From Bacteroidales bacterium (lineage in GTDB: Bacteria; Bacteroidota; Bacteroidia; Bacteroidales; F082): a stretch of DNA of 64,000 nt. The stretch lies in assembly GCA_024400425.1 (NCBI GenBank), contig JAKSMV010000004.1, forward strand, positions 93,681 to 157,680, written 5' to 3'. A program made the translations under genes and the position numbers. Under the pieces are notes generated by a model. The model ran no database searches. It saw only the letters and a list, made by a program, of their open reading frames with translations, and was not told the DNA's origin. Each line of letters begins with the position of its first letter. Position 1 is the first letter of the stretch. Positions 53,241-63,135 of this stretch are shown one piece after another.

Positions 53241-54131
53241 ATGAAACATAATCCATTCAAAGGCACGGGCATTGCCCTTATCACCCCATTTAAGTCCGAC
53301 AAGTCCGTTGACGTCGAATCGTTGACCAAAATCGTCAACCACGTCATCGACAACGGAGCCGACTTTCTGGTCGCTTTGGGAACCACTTCCGAAGCCCCTA
53401 CCCTTTCAGCTGAAGAGAAAAAACTGGTAATCAAGACTATAATAGACACTAACCGCAACCGTTTGCCTATCCTTTTGGGCATGGGCGGCAACAACACCGA
53501 AGCCGTCATCGAAGCCATCAAAGCGCAAGACTTCACGGGCATCGGTGGCATTTTGAGTGTCGTACCTTATTATAACAAACCCAACCAGCGCGGCATGAAG
53601 GCGCATTTCGAAGCCATTGCAGATGCAAGTCCTGTTCCCGTGGTGCTTTACAACGTACCAGGTCGCGTGGGAGTCAACCTGCAAGCCGCCACCTGCATTG
53701 AATTGGCCAAGCATCCTAACATCATTGCAGTGAAAGAGGCATCGGGCAACTTGCAGCAAATCATGGAGATATTGCGTGACAAGCCTACCGATTTCGATGT
53801 CCTTTCGGGCGACGACGGCATCACGCAACCACTGATGGCCCTTGGTGCACAAGGCGTGATTTCGGTAGCCGCAAATGCCTATGCCAAACCATTCTCACAA
53901 ATGATGCATGCACAAAAGGAAGGCAACACCGCAGAAGCTCTACGATTACACTTCGGTATGCTGAGAATGAACCAGTTGATTTTTGCCGATGGCAACCCTT
54001 CGGGCATCAAATGCCTGATGCAGCGCATGAGGCTTTGCGAAAATGTCTTACGTTTGCCGCTGGTTCCAGTTTGCGAAAAAGTCGAGCAAGACATCACCAA
54101 CGAATACGAAAACAATTTATTAAAGTTCTAA
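53241..54131 (+). CDS. dapA: 4-hydroxy-tetrahydrodipicolinate synthase
   Basis: A 296-residue DapA, first committed step of lysine/diaminopimelate synthesis: pyruvate plus aspartate semialdehyde. GTGIALITPFKSDKSVD at the N-terminus, GTTSEAPTLSAEE near 48, VLYNVPGRVGVNL near 134 with the active-site Tyr, and Schiff-base Lys 165 in IAVKEASGN are all present. Length is normal. It lies 6 bases after the DUF6913-like gene and 4 bases before the M14 peptidase gene, so the peptidase may be made from the same transcript. Confidence 0.96.
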   Translation: MKHNPFKGTGIALITPFKSDKSVDVESLTKIVNHVIDNGADFLVALGTTSEAPTLSAEEKKLVIKTIIDTNRNRLPILLGMGGNNTEAVIEAIKAQDFTGIGGILSVVPYYNKPNQRGMKAHFEAIADASPVPVVLYNVPGRVGVNLQAATCIELAKHPNIIAVKEASGNLQQIMEILRDKPTDFDVLSGDDGITQPLMALGAQGVISVAANAYAKPFSQMMHAQKEGNTAEALRLHFGMLRMNQLIFADGNPSGIKCLMQRMRLCENVLRLPLVPVCEKVEQDITNEYENNLLKF

Positions 54132-54135
54132 TACA

Positions 54136-56643
54136 ATGAAATTCTTACGTTTAATCACTTTGCTTCTGGTCGCAGTCGTCATGGGCGGCAGCCTTTATGC
54201 CCAAAAAGACCTGAACAAACTCATGCAGGAACGCGGTGAGTACTATTTCAGCCTCAACGCAAACGAAACCAACGGAGTAACAGCCATCAACAAGCTATGC
54301 TCGGTTGCAAAACTTGACGGCAACACCATCATTTGCTACGCCAATCAAGAACAATACGACGACCTTTTGAAACATGGCTACAAACCGACCTTGCTCACTC
54401 CTCCTTCGTTGCAAAATGAAATCGCGATGTGGAATGGTCGTGGTACCTACGATTGGGACAGCTACCCAACATACCAGCAATATGAATCTATGATGCAAGA
54501 CTATGCTTCGCAACATCCCGACCGTTGCTCCTATTTTGAGCTTGGCACATTGGCCAGCGGACGCAAACTCATGTTCTGCCGCATCAACAACGGCCAAACC
54601 GAAGGCAAACCGAAATTCCTTTACACCTCCACCATTCACGGTGACGAAACAGGCGGTTACATTCTCTTGCTCCGTTTGCTCGACGAACTCTGCACCAGCA
54701 ACGACGAGCGCATTCTCAACATTATCAACAATATCGACATTTTCATCTGCCCTTGCACCAACCCTGACGGTACCTATCATGGCGGTAACAACACTGTCAG
54801 TGGTGCAACCCGTGGCAATGCAAATGGCATTGACATGAACCGCAACTATCCCGATTTCAGCGTTGGTCCCCACCCTGACGGATATGCATACCAGCAGGAA
54901 ACCGAATGGATGATGCAACTGGCCGATGACTACACCTTTACCATGGCGGCCAACTACCACGGTGGGTCGGAAGTGATGAACTACATTTGGGACAACTATC
55001 GCCCACTCAGTGCCGACGACGACTGGTGGCAAATGGTTTGCCATGAATATGCCGACCTTTGCCATGAAGTCAACCCTAACTATATGAACAGCTTTAATAA
55101 CGGCATCACCAATGGTGCTGTTTGGTATATGATCGCCGGAGGTCGTCAGGACTACATGAACTATTACAAGGAATGCCGCGAAGTCACCATTGAATGTTCA
55201 AACACCTATACACCAAGCGGTTCACAACTGCCTCAATTGTGGAACACCAACCACAACAGTATGCTCACCTACCTTGAAGAAGTGCTCTACGGCATCCACG
55301 GCGTTGTTACAGACAGCGTTACAGGTCTGCCACTCGTTGGTGCAACTATCACCATTGATGGTCACGATCATCACGGTTCATCAGTCACTTCACACGAAGC
55401 TGGCGATTATCACCGTCCAATTAAAGGTGGAACCTACACCGTAACCTATTCGGCCAATGGCTATTTTCCAAAGTCCTACACACTCACCATTGGCGACCAC
55501 GAAACCCTTATTCAAGACGTTCAGCTTCGCGCAGGCGAAGGCCTCATCCCTGATTTCGAGGCTACCACCACAAGCGTTGCATTGAACGGCAGCACCAATT
55601 TCATCGACAAGACTTGGGGTGCTAACCTTGTCAGCTGGGAATGGACTTTCGAAGGCGGCAATCCTGCAACCTCGACGGAACAAAACCCAACCGGCATCAG
55701 CTATTCCGCCAACGGCGACTATGCCGTCACTCTCAGCGTCACCAACGCTGACGGGCAAACCGAGACCATCACCAAAAGCAACTACATCCACGTCAAAGAG
55801 TCATACAACATGCAGGATGGCACCATCAGCACCTGCAGCGCCTTGTTCTACGACGACAACGGCCCAGAAAGCAACTACGGCAACAACAAGAACTACACCA
55901 TGACCTTCAAGCCTGGCAACGACAACGCCGTGCTGCAAGTCAGATTCAACGAGTTCAGCACCGAAAGCGGTTGGGATTTCCTTTACATCTATGACGGTTC
56001 AAGCACCAGCTCAACCCAAATCGGGAAATATTCAGGCAACGAAAATCCGGGCACCATCACTGCCACCAATGCCGAAGGCGCACTGACATTCAAGTTCACC
56101 TCCGACCAAAACACCACTTCCTCCGGATGGATTGCCACTATCACTTGCATCTTCACTAACCCGCTTCAAGTTGAAGTGACCGCCGATCCTGAAGTCATCA
56201 ACGAAGGCGAAAGCGCCCAACTCAAGGCCATCGTCACAGGCGGTAGCGGCGAATACACCTATTCATGGGAACCAGCCGAAAGCCTCAGCGACCCATTTAT
56301 TGCCGAACCAATCGCAACACCAGAACTGCCAACCACTTACAAGGTAACGGTCAGCGACGGCACCAACACAGTCGAAGGTGAAGTTTTCATCGACATCAGG
56401 GACCTCGGCATCAGCGAAAACGACTTGCAGAACATCATGGTCTATCCTAACCCGGCCAAGTCAGTACTGAACATCGAAGGCCGCTGCGACTATCGCTTGA
56501 CGAACTGCTTAGGACAGACCATAGCAGAAGGCAGCAATGAAAGCAAAACGCAAATCGACCTCAGCGGAATCAGCGAAGGCATCTACTTCCTGAATCTCAG
56601 CGACGGAAGTAATTGCCGCACCCAAAAGATTGTCATACAATAA
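54136..56643 (+). CDS. Secreted M14 zinc carboxypeptidase with PKD, CUB-like and T9SS sorting domains
   Basis: An 835-residue exported peptidase. After a signal peptide (about 1-22) and propeptide comes an M14 domain with zinc ligands H168 and E171 (HGDE) and H275 (NYHGG), plus catalytic E353 (VTIECSNT) and the MNRNYPDF specificity stretch. Then follow a carboxypeptidase-regulatory beta-sandwich (about 393-465), a PKD domain (475-553), a CUB-like domain (565-675), an Ig-like domain (680-755) and a T9SS type A sorting domain (about 760-835, with VYPNPAKSVLNIEG and GIYFLNLSDG). It should be carried out by T9SS, cleaved and surface-anchored or released. Confidence 0.93.
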   Translation: MKFLRLITLLLVAVVMGGSLYAQKDLNKLMQERGEYYFSLNANETNGVTAINKLCSVAKLDGNTIICYANQEQYDDLLKHGYKPTLLTPPSLQNEIAMWNGRGTYDWDSYPTYQQYESMMQDYASQHPDRCSYFELGTLASGRKLMFCRINNGQTEGKPKFLYTSTIHGDETGGYILLLRLLDELCTSNDERILNIINNIDIFICPCTNPDGTYHGGNNTVSGATRGNANGIDMNRNYPDFSVGPHPDGYAYQQETEWMMQLADDYTFTMAANYHGGSEVMNYIWDNYRPLSADDDWWQMVCHEYADLCHEVNPNYMNSFNNGITNGAVWYMIAGGRQDYMNYYKECREVTIECSNTYTPSGSQLPQLWNTNHNSMLTYLEEVLYGIHGVVTDSVTGLPLVGATITIDGHDHHGSSVTSHEAGDYHRPIKGGTYTVTYSANGYFPKSYTLTIGDHETLIQDVQLRAGEGLIPDFEATTTSVALNGSTNFIDKTWGANLVSWEWTFEGGNPATSTEQNPTGISYSANGDYAVTLSVTNADGQTETITKSNYIHVKESYNMQDGTISTCSALFYDDNGPESNYGNNKNYTMTFKPGNDNAVLQVRFNEFSTESGWDFLYIYDGSSTSSTQIGKYSGNENPGTITATNAEGALTFKFTSDQNTTSSGWIATITCIFTNPLQVEVTADPEVINEGESAQLKAIVTGGSGEYTYSWEPAESLSDPFIAEPIATPELPTTYKVTVSDGTNTVEGEVFIDIRDLGISENDLQNIMVYPNPAKSVLNIEGRCDYRLTNCLGQTIAEGSNESKTQIDLSGISEGIYFLNLSDGSNCRTQKIVIQ

Positions 56644-56659
56644 AACACGCGAAAACACG

Positions 56660-56689
56660 TTTGCAATTCATTAAAAAAGACTAATTTTG
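56660..56689 (+). promoter_or_regulatory. Bacteroidota promoter for bamD (-33 and -7 boxes)
   Basis: TTTG at 56660-56663 and TAATTTTG at 56682-56689 are 18 bases apart, close to the ideal -33/-7 spacing. The ATG of bamD is only 9 bases past the -7 box, so the leader is very short or absent. This is the best two-box promoter that I found in the window. Confidence 0.65.
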
Positions 56690-56697
56690 CAGCCTCA

Positions 56698-57495
56698 ATG
56701 AAAAACAGACTTCTGATATTAGCATTGACCGCGCTCATCGCATTTGGCGGATGTAACGATTTCAACCGAATCGTGAAAGGGACCGATAGTGTCGTGAAAT
56801 ACGAAATCGCCATGGACTATTTCGACCGGAAAGACTACAACAAGGCCCTGCAACTGTTTGACCTGCTGCAGATGTCGTTCCGCAACACACCACGTGGCGA
56901 AGACATCACCTATCGCACTGCGGAATGCTATTATTTCATGAAAGACTACGACATCGCGAGCTATTACTACACGAAATTCGTGCAGACCTATCCTTTTTCG
57001 AGAGATGCCGAGAAAGCGGCCTATCTGAGTGCCTATTGCTGCTACATGCTCTCGCCCGAATCGAGCCTCGACCAAACGAAGACCCACGAAGCCATCAAGC
57101 AGATCAACGCCTTCATCGAGCGTTATCCGAGCAGCGACAGCATCCCAAGCGCCATGAAACTCGTTGACAACCTCAACGAAAAACTCGAGCAGAAAGACTA
57201 CGATATCTGCAAGCTGTTCTACCGCATGGAAAGCTACAACTCGGCCATCACCGCCTTCGAAAACCTACTGAAGAATTACCCGAACACCAAGCACCGCGAA
57301 GAGATACTTTTCGACATGGCCACGACCTATTACGACTATGCCGAGAACAGCGTCACCGACAAGCAACGCGAGCGTTACGAAGCTTGCATCGAGCAATGCA
57401 ACACCTTGTCGTATCTCTATCCCGACAGCGACAAGCTTCGCGAGGTGCAAGCCATTTCGGAAAAAGCAAGAAAGAAATTAGAAAACTTACAATAA
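56698..57495 (+). CDS. bamD: Outer-membrane assembly lipoprotein BamD
   Basis: A 265-residue lipoprotein of the beta-barrel assembly machine. The lipobox is FGGC at residues 16-19 of MKNRLLILALTALIAFGGC. TPR-like repeats follow (YNKALQLFDLLQMSFRNTPRG, YDIASYYYTKFVQTYPFS, YNSAITAFENLLKNYPNT), giving the usual five-repeat superhelix of YfiO/BamD. It begins a bamD, rpoZ-like, DUF4835, recN run with gaps of 3-17 bases. Its partner BamA and two surface-barrel patatin proteins would depend on it. Confidence 0.93.
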   Translation: MKNRLLILALTALIAFGGCNDFNRIVKGTDSVVKYEIAMDYFDRKDYNKALQLFDLLQMSFRNTPRGEDITYRTAECYYFMKDYDIASYYYTKFVQTYPFSRDAEKAAYLSAYCCYMLSPESSLDQTKTHEAIKQINAFIERYPSSDSIPSAMKLVDNLNEKLEQKDYDICKLFYRMESYNSAITAFENLLKNYPNTKHREEILFDMATTYYDYAENSVTDKQRERYEACIEQCNTLSYLYPDSDKLREVQAISEKARKKLENLQ

Positions 57496-57498
57496 GAC

Positions 57499-57840
57499 AT
57501 GGATTTTAGAAAGATTAAGACAGAAACGACGGTTGTCACCCGTCAGAAAGACCAGTTCTACGTTGGAACCGGTAACATCTACGAAACTGTAGCCATCCTC
57601 TCGAAGAGAGCCAACCAAATCGCTAGCGAGATGAAAGCAGAGCTCAACGAGAAGATCGAAGAGTTCGCCAACCACAACAATAACGACGGCCTCGAAGAGA
57701 TGTGCGAGAACAAGGAACAGATTGAAATCGCAAAGTTCTACGAACGTCTTCCAAAACCAACACTGATTGCCGTCAACGAATTCCTCCACGACGAGATTTA
57801 CTTCAAGAATCCCGCCAAGAGCGACCAAGAGGCATTCTGA
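57499..57840 (+). CDS. rpoZ: Bacteroidota RNA polymerase omega-like subunit
   Basis: A 113-residue protein matching the Bacteroidota form of the omega subunit: TGNIYETVAILSKRANQIA near residue 24 corresponds to the conserved omega helix (in E. coli RFDLVLVAARRARQM), and the C-terminal FLHDEIYFKNP is typical of this group. It helps to assemble RNA polymerase. It starts 3 bases after bamD. This short, divergent subunit is often annotated as hypothetical in the phylum. Confidence 0.85.
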   Translation: MDFRKIKTETTVVTRQKDQFYVGTGNIYETVAILSKRANQIASEMKAELNEKIEEFANHNNNDGLEEMCENKEQIEIAKFYERLPKPTLIAVNEFLHDEIYFKNPAKSDQEAF

Positions 57841-57856
57841 TTCCAGTTTTTTGACC

Positions 57857-58783
57857 ATGAAAAGGACACTCATTACTCTTTTGGCCTTGGCATTGGCCCT
57901 TTTTGGAAGTATAGCCCCAACCCAATCGGTACAGGCCCAGGAATTCAAATGCGATGTACGCGTCAATTCCAACAAAATCGCTGGCACCGACAAGAGTGTT
58001 TTCGAGAGTTTGCAGACTGCACTCTACGAATTCATCAACAACACCAAATGGACCAACGTCAACTTCAAGCCGACGGAGAAAATCGAGTGTTCGATGGTCA
58101 TCAACATCCAAGAAAAGATTGACGCCACCTCGTTTAGAGGTGAGCTCAATCTTGCTTTAAAGCGCCCCACTTACAAAGCCACCTACAGCACGCCACTTTT
58201 CAACTACATCGACACGCAGTTCCCTTTTTCCTACTCGGAAGGCGAAGCTCTCGATTTCAATCCTAACATCTACAACTCAAACCTCACCTCGACCATCGCC
58301 TATTATCTTTATATGTTCTTAGGCTTTGAGTTCGACTCATTTTCACTCTATGGCGGTGAGGAATTTTACAAAGTGGCATCCAATATCGTTAGCGCTGCAC
58401 AAAGCACTGGCGAATCAGGCTGGAGTTCCAACGAGCGACGCAACCGCTATGTCCTTTGCGAGAACCTGACCAACGAAAGTTACAAGCCTTTGCGCGAATT
58501 CTTATACGGGTACCATCGTATGGGTCTTGATGTCATGTCGGAAGATCCAAATAAAGGTCGTGAAAGCATCACAAACGCCATCTTCCAACTCGAAAGTGTT
58601 TACAGCCAGTATCCCATGTGCTATTTCCTTCAGCTTATCGTTGAAACCAAACGCGATGAGATAATCCAAATCTATTCGCAAGGAAATCAGAAAGAAAAGA
58701 CCGAAGTTTCTAGGATTTTGAAGTCCATCGACCCGTCGCAAGCAACGAGATACGATGCTATCCTGCAAAACGGAAAGTTATAA
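57857..58783 (+). CDS. DUF4835 (PorD-type) protein
   Basis: A 308-residue exported protein with a signal peptide (MKRTLITLLALALALFGSIA to about residue 30). EFKCDVRVNSNKIAGTDKSV just after the cleavage site and the strand-rich body match DUF4835, a Bacteroidota-only family that some pipelines name type IX secretion protein PorD. Function is unproven; an envelope role is supported by the signal peptide and by bamD in the same operon. The start at 57857 avoids an upstream frame that overlaps rpoZ out of phase. In several relatives coaBC lies between rpoZ and this gene; it does not here. Confidence 0.82.
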   Translation: MKRTLITLLALALALFGSIAPTQSVQAQEFKCDVRVNSNKIAGTDKSVFESLQTALYEFINNTKWTNVNFKPTEKIECSMVINIQEKIDATSFRGELNLALKRPTYKATYSTPLFNYIDTQFPFSYSEGEALDFNPNIYNSNLTSTIAYYLYMFLGFEFDSFSLYGGEEFYKVASNIVSAAQSTGESGWSSNERRNRYVLCENLTNESYKPLREFLYGYHRMGLDVMSEDPNKGRESITNAIFQLESVYSQYPMCYFLQLIVETKRDEIIQIYSQGNQKEKTEVSRILKSIDPSQATRYDAILQNGKL

Positions 58784-58793
58784 TTAAGCATTT

Positions 58794-60446
58794 ATGCTAA
58801 AGCGATTGCATATCAGCAACTACGCCCTCATCCAAAAGCTGGACATCAGTTTCGATGAGGGTTTTAGCGTTATAACAGGTGAAACCGGAGCCGGCAAGTC
58901 AATCTTGCTTGGCGCTTTGGGATTTGCCCTTGGCGACCGTGCTGACACAAATGTGCTTTATGACAAGGAAGAAAAATGCGTTGTGGAAGCCGAATTCCTT
59001 CTAAGTAACAACACGTTGCAATCGTTGTTCGAGGAAAACGACTTGGATTTTGAGCAAGAATGCACTTTCCGACGCGAACTGACTCCCACAAAAAAGACGA
59101 GAGCTTTCATCAACGACACGCCTGTCACTTTGCAAACGATGAAAGAAATCGGGAGTCAACTTGTTGATATCCATTCGCAACATGACTCACTGCTACTCAC
59201 CAACAACGATTTCCAGTTAAGCCTTTTAGATGAGATTGCGCAAAATGCCGACAATCTCAGCGATTATAAAGCCGAATACACGAATTGGAATGCACTGAAG
59301 CGCCACCTTGACGAACTGAAAGAGATGGCTGAGAAAAACGCCACCGAAAACGACTACCTCAAATTCCAGTTTGAAGAACTCGACAAGGCCAACCTGAAAG
59401 AAGGCGAATATGCCGAAATCGAGCAGACACTTCAAGTGATGGAAAACGCTGAAGAGATTAAGACGCTATTGGTCAACGCCAATACCTTACTTGAAAACTC
59501 CGACACTGCCATATTGCAACAAATCAACGACTTGTGTAACACATTGACGCGTCTGAAGCAACTTATTCCAAGCACCGAAGGCATGGACGAGCGGATTGAG
59601 AACCTCAAAGTCGAGCTAAAAGACATTGCCTACGACCTCGACCGATTGGAAGGCGACACCCAATTCGATGAGGAACAGATGACCATTCTGCAAGAGCGTT
59701 TCGACCTGCTCAATCGCCTGATGATGAAACATCATGTTGCAGACTTCGATGCACTCATCACGCTTCGCGATGACCTGAAAGCCAAAGTAAGTGCCTACGA
59801 AAACATCGATGAAGAGATTGCCAAAGCGCAACGTCAATGGCAAGAAAGCGAGAAAAAGCTGTCGCAATATGCCCAAAAGCTACATGACAAGCGCCAGAAA
59901 GCCGCCAAGGGGTTTGCTGACGATGTTACTGGGTTGGTCCGTCAATTGGCGATGCCTTTTGCCGTTTTCGACATCGAAGTCAAGAAACAAGGCAACTATT
60001 CGCTCAATGGATTTGACCATATCACTTTCTTGTTCTCTGCCAACAAAGGCATGGAAGTCAACGAAATGAGCCGTGTAGCTTCGGGTGGTGAACTGTCGAG
60101 ATTGATGCTCAGCATCAAGAGTGTCGTTTCGGGTTACAACTACATCCCCACCCTCATCTTCGATGAAATCGACACGGGAGTTTCGGGCGAAGTGGCCGCC
60201 AAAATCGGAAACATCATGTCACAGATGGGACAATCGCTGCAACTGCTCTCCATCACCCATCTGCCACAAGTAGCCAGCAAGGCAGCACATCATTATTTCA
60301 TCTTCAAGGACAACGACGGAGAAAAGACCAAATCGAACATCAAGGTCCTTGACCAAGAAGAGCGTATCAAAGAAATCGCGAAGATGCTCAGCAATGACAA
60401 AATAACCCCGGAAGCCATGAAGGCTGCCGAGGTGCTTTTACAATAA
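58794..60446 (+). CDS. recN: DNA repair protein RecN
   Basis: A 550-residue SMC-like ATPase for repair of DNA double-strand breaks. Walker A GETGAGKS is at about 30-37 in SVITGETGAGKSILLGALGF; the long central coiled coil spans about 150-360. The signature MSRVASGGELSRLMLSIKS near 424 and Walker B LIFDEIDTGVSGEVA near 460 complete the ATPase head. Length is normal. It is the last gene of the bamD operon and ends convergently with the C10 peptidase, 20 bases apart, with no clear terminator hairpin. Confidence 0.96.
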   Translation: MLKRLHISNYALIQKLDISFDEGFSVITGETGAGKSILLGALGFALGDRADTNVLYDKEEKCVVEAEFLLSNNTLQSLFEENDLDFEQECTFRRELTPTKKTRAFINDTPVTLQTMKEIGSQLVDIHSQHDSLLLTNNDFQLSLLDEIAQNADNLSDYKAEYTNWNALKRHLDELKEMAEKNATENDYLKFQFEELDKANLKEGEYAEIEQTLQVMENAEEIKTLLVNANTLLENSDTAILQQINDLCNTLTRLKQLIPSTEGMDERIENLKVELKDIAYDLDRLEGDTQFDEEQMTILQERFDLLNRLMMKHHVADFDALITLRDDLKAKVSAYENIDEEIAKAQRQWQESEKKLSQYAQKLHDKRQKAAKGFADDVTGLVRQLAMPFAVFDIEVKKQGNYSLNGFDHITFLFSANKGMEVNEMSRVASGGELSRLMLSIKSVVSGYNYIPTLIFDEIDTGVSGEVAAKIGNIMSQMGQSLQLLSITHLPQVASKAAHHYFIFKDNDGEKTKSNIKVLDQEERIKEIAKMLSNDKITPEAMKAAEVLLQ

Positions 60447-60466
60447 TTTCAACAAACTTTTTTTCT

Positions 60467-62686
60467 TTATCTGCACACTCTGTGCACACGCACCGAGCCA
60501 TCGCTCATCACTTGGCGCACGAGGTAGATGCCTTTTACCAATTCACCTTTGTTGACCTCACGACCAGTCAAATCAAAGATGGTTTCAGACACCACCTCAA
60601 CATCAGCATCATTTTCACTCACCAATGTCACTTCTGCAGAAGCATAATCCATTGATGAGTCATCAAGATTAGGAGCGAAGTCAGAATAAGTATACCAACA
60701 GCCAGGCGCAAATATATAGCGAATACGATAGAAGTATGTCCCTGGCTCTACTTCGTCGAAATAGCTATTCTCACCATCCATAAAAACAAATTGGGCAGTA
60801 GGTTCTCCATTAGGATCATCATAGCGCAGCAATTCGAATGTTGAATATATTCCAGCCCACGACACCAACACACCATAAGTGTTGTTTTCACACACATATT
60901 CAGCAGTAATATATTCAGGACCAGGGTTATAGCATGGTTTAAACATAGTATGAAGCGGCCCTACCGTAAGAACCTCCGGCGATTCAAACATGAGATTATC
61001 GGATTCGTCATATACCTCAAACGAGCACTGGTCAACTGTTCCGTGGGAATAACAAACATTATCGTAGGTCCAGAAAAGTGTCAAGTCTTTATTACAAGGC
61101 ACAGGCATAACAACCTCGTCTTGACCACCATCCATCAAGCCTGCACGCCCCATGGCTTTCCCGTTTTCATCCACGACAGCCACAAACGACATGTCCCAAC
61201 CATCTTCATTGGCATCATGGAGGTCAAATTTATAGTAACTACCATGGTTAAGCACAAGTGTGTCACGAACCACCTTACTCATGATATCTCCATTTTTCGC
61301 ATACACCGAATAATAATAGGTGCCTTCCCCCGACAGTCCATCCATCTCAATCATAACATGCTGGTCAGAGACATTGCTCAAGCGTTCGATGACTGCTCCA
61401 TCACGCATCACAACGATAGAGTCAATCGAACTTAATGCTTCGCCATTCAGTGTTTCAAAAACAGGGTCAAACTCGATGGCGGCAAACTCAAAGAAATTGA
61501 TGTATGTGTTCAAGTTTTCCACCGTTTTTGGCGCATCGTAGTATTCCTCGTCGGGATGCAAATCGAAGACAGCATTGTGATACCATGGAAAAGAATAATA
61601 AGTCAGGTAGAAACCATCAATGGCATAATAGCCATTATCCCAACCAGCCCAACCCCAATTGAGGTGGAACATGTTGTTATCGTCATATCCATCAAGCACG
61701 TATGCATGCCCGCCAGCATCACCTTGCGAAGCATAATAAAGCGGCATACCGCCATCTAAATTGTTGCGCAAATCGTTTTCCCATTGCGTCAGATTGTTGC
61801 CAAGATATTCAATATGCAAGTCATTGTCATAACGGAAATAATCCACAAAAGCATCTGGGACATCTTGAGAAAAAGCGCCACTAGCAGAAGGACCATAACC
61901 CATGTCAACGCTCACACCTGCGTGATATTCAAGCAAAGCGGTGGCGTCAACTTCGAATTGCGGACTTGCGAAATCAAGGAAATCAGGCATCAATTCGAAC
62001 TGGTAGGTAGCTTCGCCGAAATTGGCTTGTTGCCAGCCATAATTACCATAATAACCATTTGCATAATAACTATGCGACCCCTGTCCGTGACGAGGCCATT
62101 CCCAATAACGCATGAGCTGGCTCATTGCATTGGCCACACAACCCGATTTGCAATGACCGCTGTAAACCGACGAAGGATCTTCTGGGGCCATATTATTGTA
62201 AAGGTCAGTCTGGTTCCAGATTGACGCCAACAGAGGTTCCACTCCCCTACCGATTCTCGTATCGTTGATTTTGCCAGTCTCGGATAAACGTGTCCAGTCA
62301 GAGTTGGCTTGTTCGGTACGTGCATCATCGTTCTCAATCATTTGAGAAACGCCTGCCTCATAATTATCGAAGAAGGTCTGCAAACCATCAGCGATATAAT
62401 CTGGATTGAAGTTGCTTTCAGTGGAATAACCGAGAATTGGACGCATACGGTCATCGGCGGAAACGATGACAAACCCTTTGGGACTCATCGAAAACACATA
62501 AAAAGCATTGTCACCTTGAGTAGTTTGAGCCGTATAGACCAATTCCGCTTGCGTTGAACGCACGGAGGTATTAGCCATCATAAACTTGATGCCCAAACCT
62601 TTGGCGACATTAGCGTCAACAGGCCTTGCATTCACCGTGCCAATGGCAAGGATTGCAAATGCGATAAGGAATAGTGTCTTTTTCAT
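60467..62686 (-). CDS. Secreted C10 (streptopain-like) cysteine peptidase with T9SS-type tail
   Basis: A 739-residue peptidase with signal peptide (MKKTLFLIAFAILAIGTVNA), an inhibitory Spi-like prodomain (about 25-130), a C10 catalytic domain, and beta-rich C-terminal domains. Catalytic C183 lies in CKSGCVANAMSQLM and H327 in GDAGGHAYVLDGYDD; Trp-rich FHLNWGWAGWDNGYY follows as in streptopain. The end (IFDLTGREVNKGELVKGIYLVRQ) is like a T9SS sorting domain and contains GIYLV. P. gingivalis periodontain and interpain of Prevotella are relatives. It should be exported and self-activated; host or food protein is the likely substrate. Confidence 0.93.
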   Translation of the reverse strand: MKKTLFLIAFAILAIGTVNARPVDANVAKGLGIKFMMANTSVRSTQAELVYTAQTTQGDNAFYVFSMSPKGFVIVSADDRMRPILGYSTESNFNPDYIADGLQTFFDNYEAGVSQMIENDDARTEQANSDWTRLSETGKINDTRIGRGVEPLLASIWNQTDLYNNMAPEDPSSVYSGHCKSGCVANAMSQLMRYWEWPRHGQGSHSYYANGYYGNYGWQQANFGEATYQFELMPDFLDFASPQFEVDATALLEYHAGVSVDMGYGPSASGAFSQDVPDAFVDYFRYDNDLHIEYLGNNLTQWENDLRNNLDGGMPLYYASQGDAGGHAYVLDGYDDNNMFHLNWGWAGWDNGYYAIDGFYLTYYSFPWYHNAVFDLHPDEEYYDAPKTVENLNTYINFFEFAAIEFDPVFETLNGEALSSIDSIVVMRDGAVIERLSNVSDQHVMIEMDGLSGEGTYYYSVYAKNGDIMSKVVRDTLVLNHGSYYKFDLHDANEDGWDMSFVAVVDENGKAMGRAGLMDGGQDEVVMPVPCNKDLTLFWTYDNVCYSHGTVDQCSFEVYDESDNLMFESPEVLTVGPLHTMFKPCYNPGPEYITAEYVCENNTYGVLVSWAGIYSTFELLRYDDPNGEPTAQFVFMDGENSYFDEVEPGTYFYRIRYIFAPGCWYTYSDFAPNLDDSSMDYASAEVTLVSENDADVEVVSETIFDLTGREVNKGELVKGIYLVRQVMSDGSVRVHRVCR

Positions 62687-62711
62687 AGCGTAAGCTTTAA
62701 AAGTTCAAAAG

Positions 62712-63077
62712 TCAAACATCAGCATTCTGCACCAACACGAAATGCTCAGCATCATTCTCTTTTGGAACATAACCTTGGTCGTAAACGAAGTGATATTCAG
62801 CTCCTGCCTTCGTACGATAGATGTGAGTAAAGTATTTGAAATCAAACGATTTGTCAACCAGTTGTTGGCGTGAAACGAAACCTTTTCCCGACGGATTCAG
62901 TTCCTGCAAGATATTGTAATTGCGGGCCAAAATGGCATTGATATTTCTCACCACATTGATTTGCTTGTGGTTTTTTTCGTAGTTATAGCTATTGCGGCAC
63001 GAGTCGCAGCAGAATTTTTTATCGACACGGCCAATGATTGGTTCTCCGCAGTAGAGGCATTTTTTCTGTTCTTCCAT
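62712..63077 (-). CDS. Zinc-ribbon conserved hypothetical protein
   Basis: A 121-residue protein with an N-terminal four-cysteine zinc site CLYCGE and CCDSCR (residues 8-28) resembling the DUF2116 type, followed by NYEKNHKQINVVRNINAIL. The rest (KSFDFKYFTHIYRTKAGAEY, HFVYDQGYVP) is probably a small alpha/beta domain. It recurs in Bacteroidota as a protein of unknown function. It lies 25 bases upstream of the C10 gene start and may share its transcript. No signal peptide; the first Met at 63077 is used. Confidence 0.75.
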   Translation of the reverse strand: MEEQKKCLYCGEPIIGRVDKKFCCDSCRNSYNYEKNHKQINVVRNINAILARNYNILQELNPSGKGFVSRQQLVDKSFDFKYFTHIYRTKAGAEYHFVYDQGYVPKENDAEHFVLVQNADV

Positions 63078-63135
63078 AATGTATTGTCTATTATTGTTTA
63101 TCTATTTCGAAAATCTATATTCTTTTTAATATCCT

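Noticed and set aside
60441..60475. Terminator between recN and the C10 peptidase gene
   Set aside because: There is a T run but no convincing stem in the 20-base gap.
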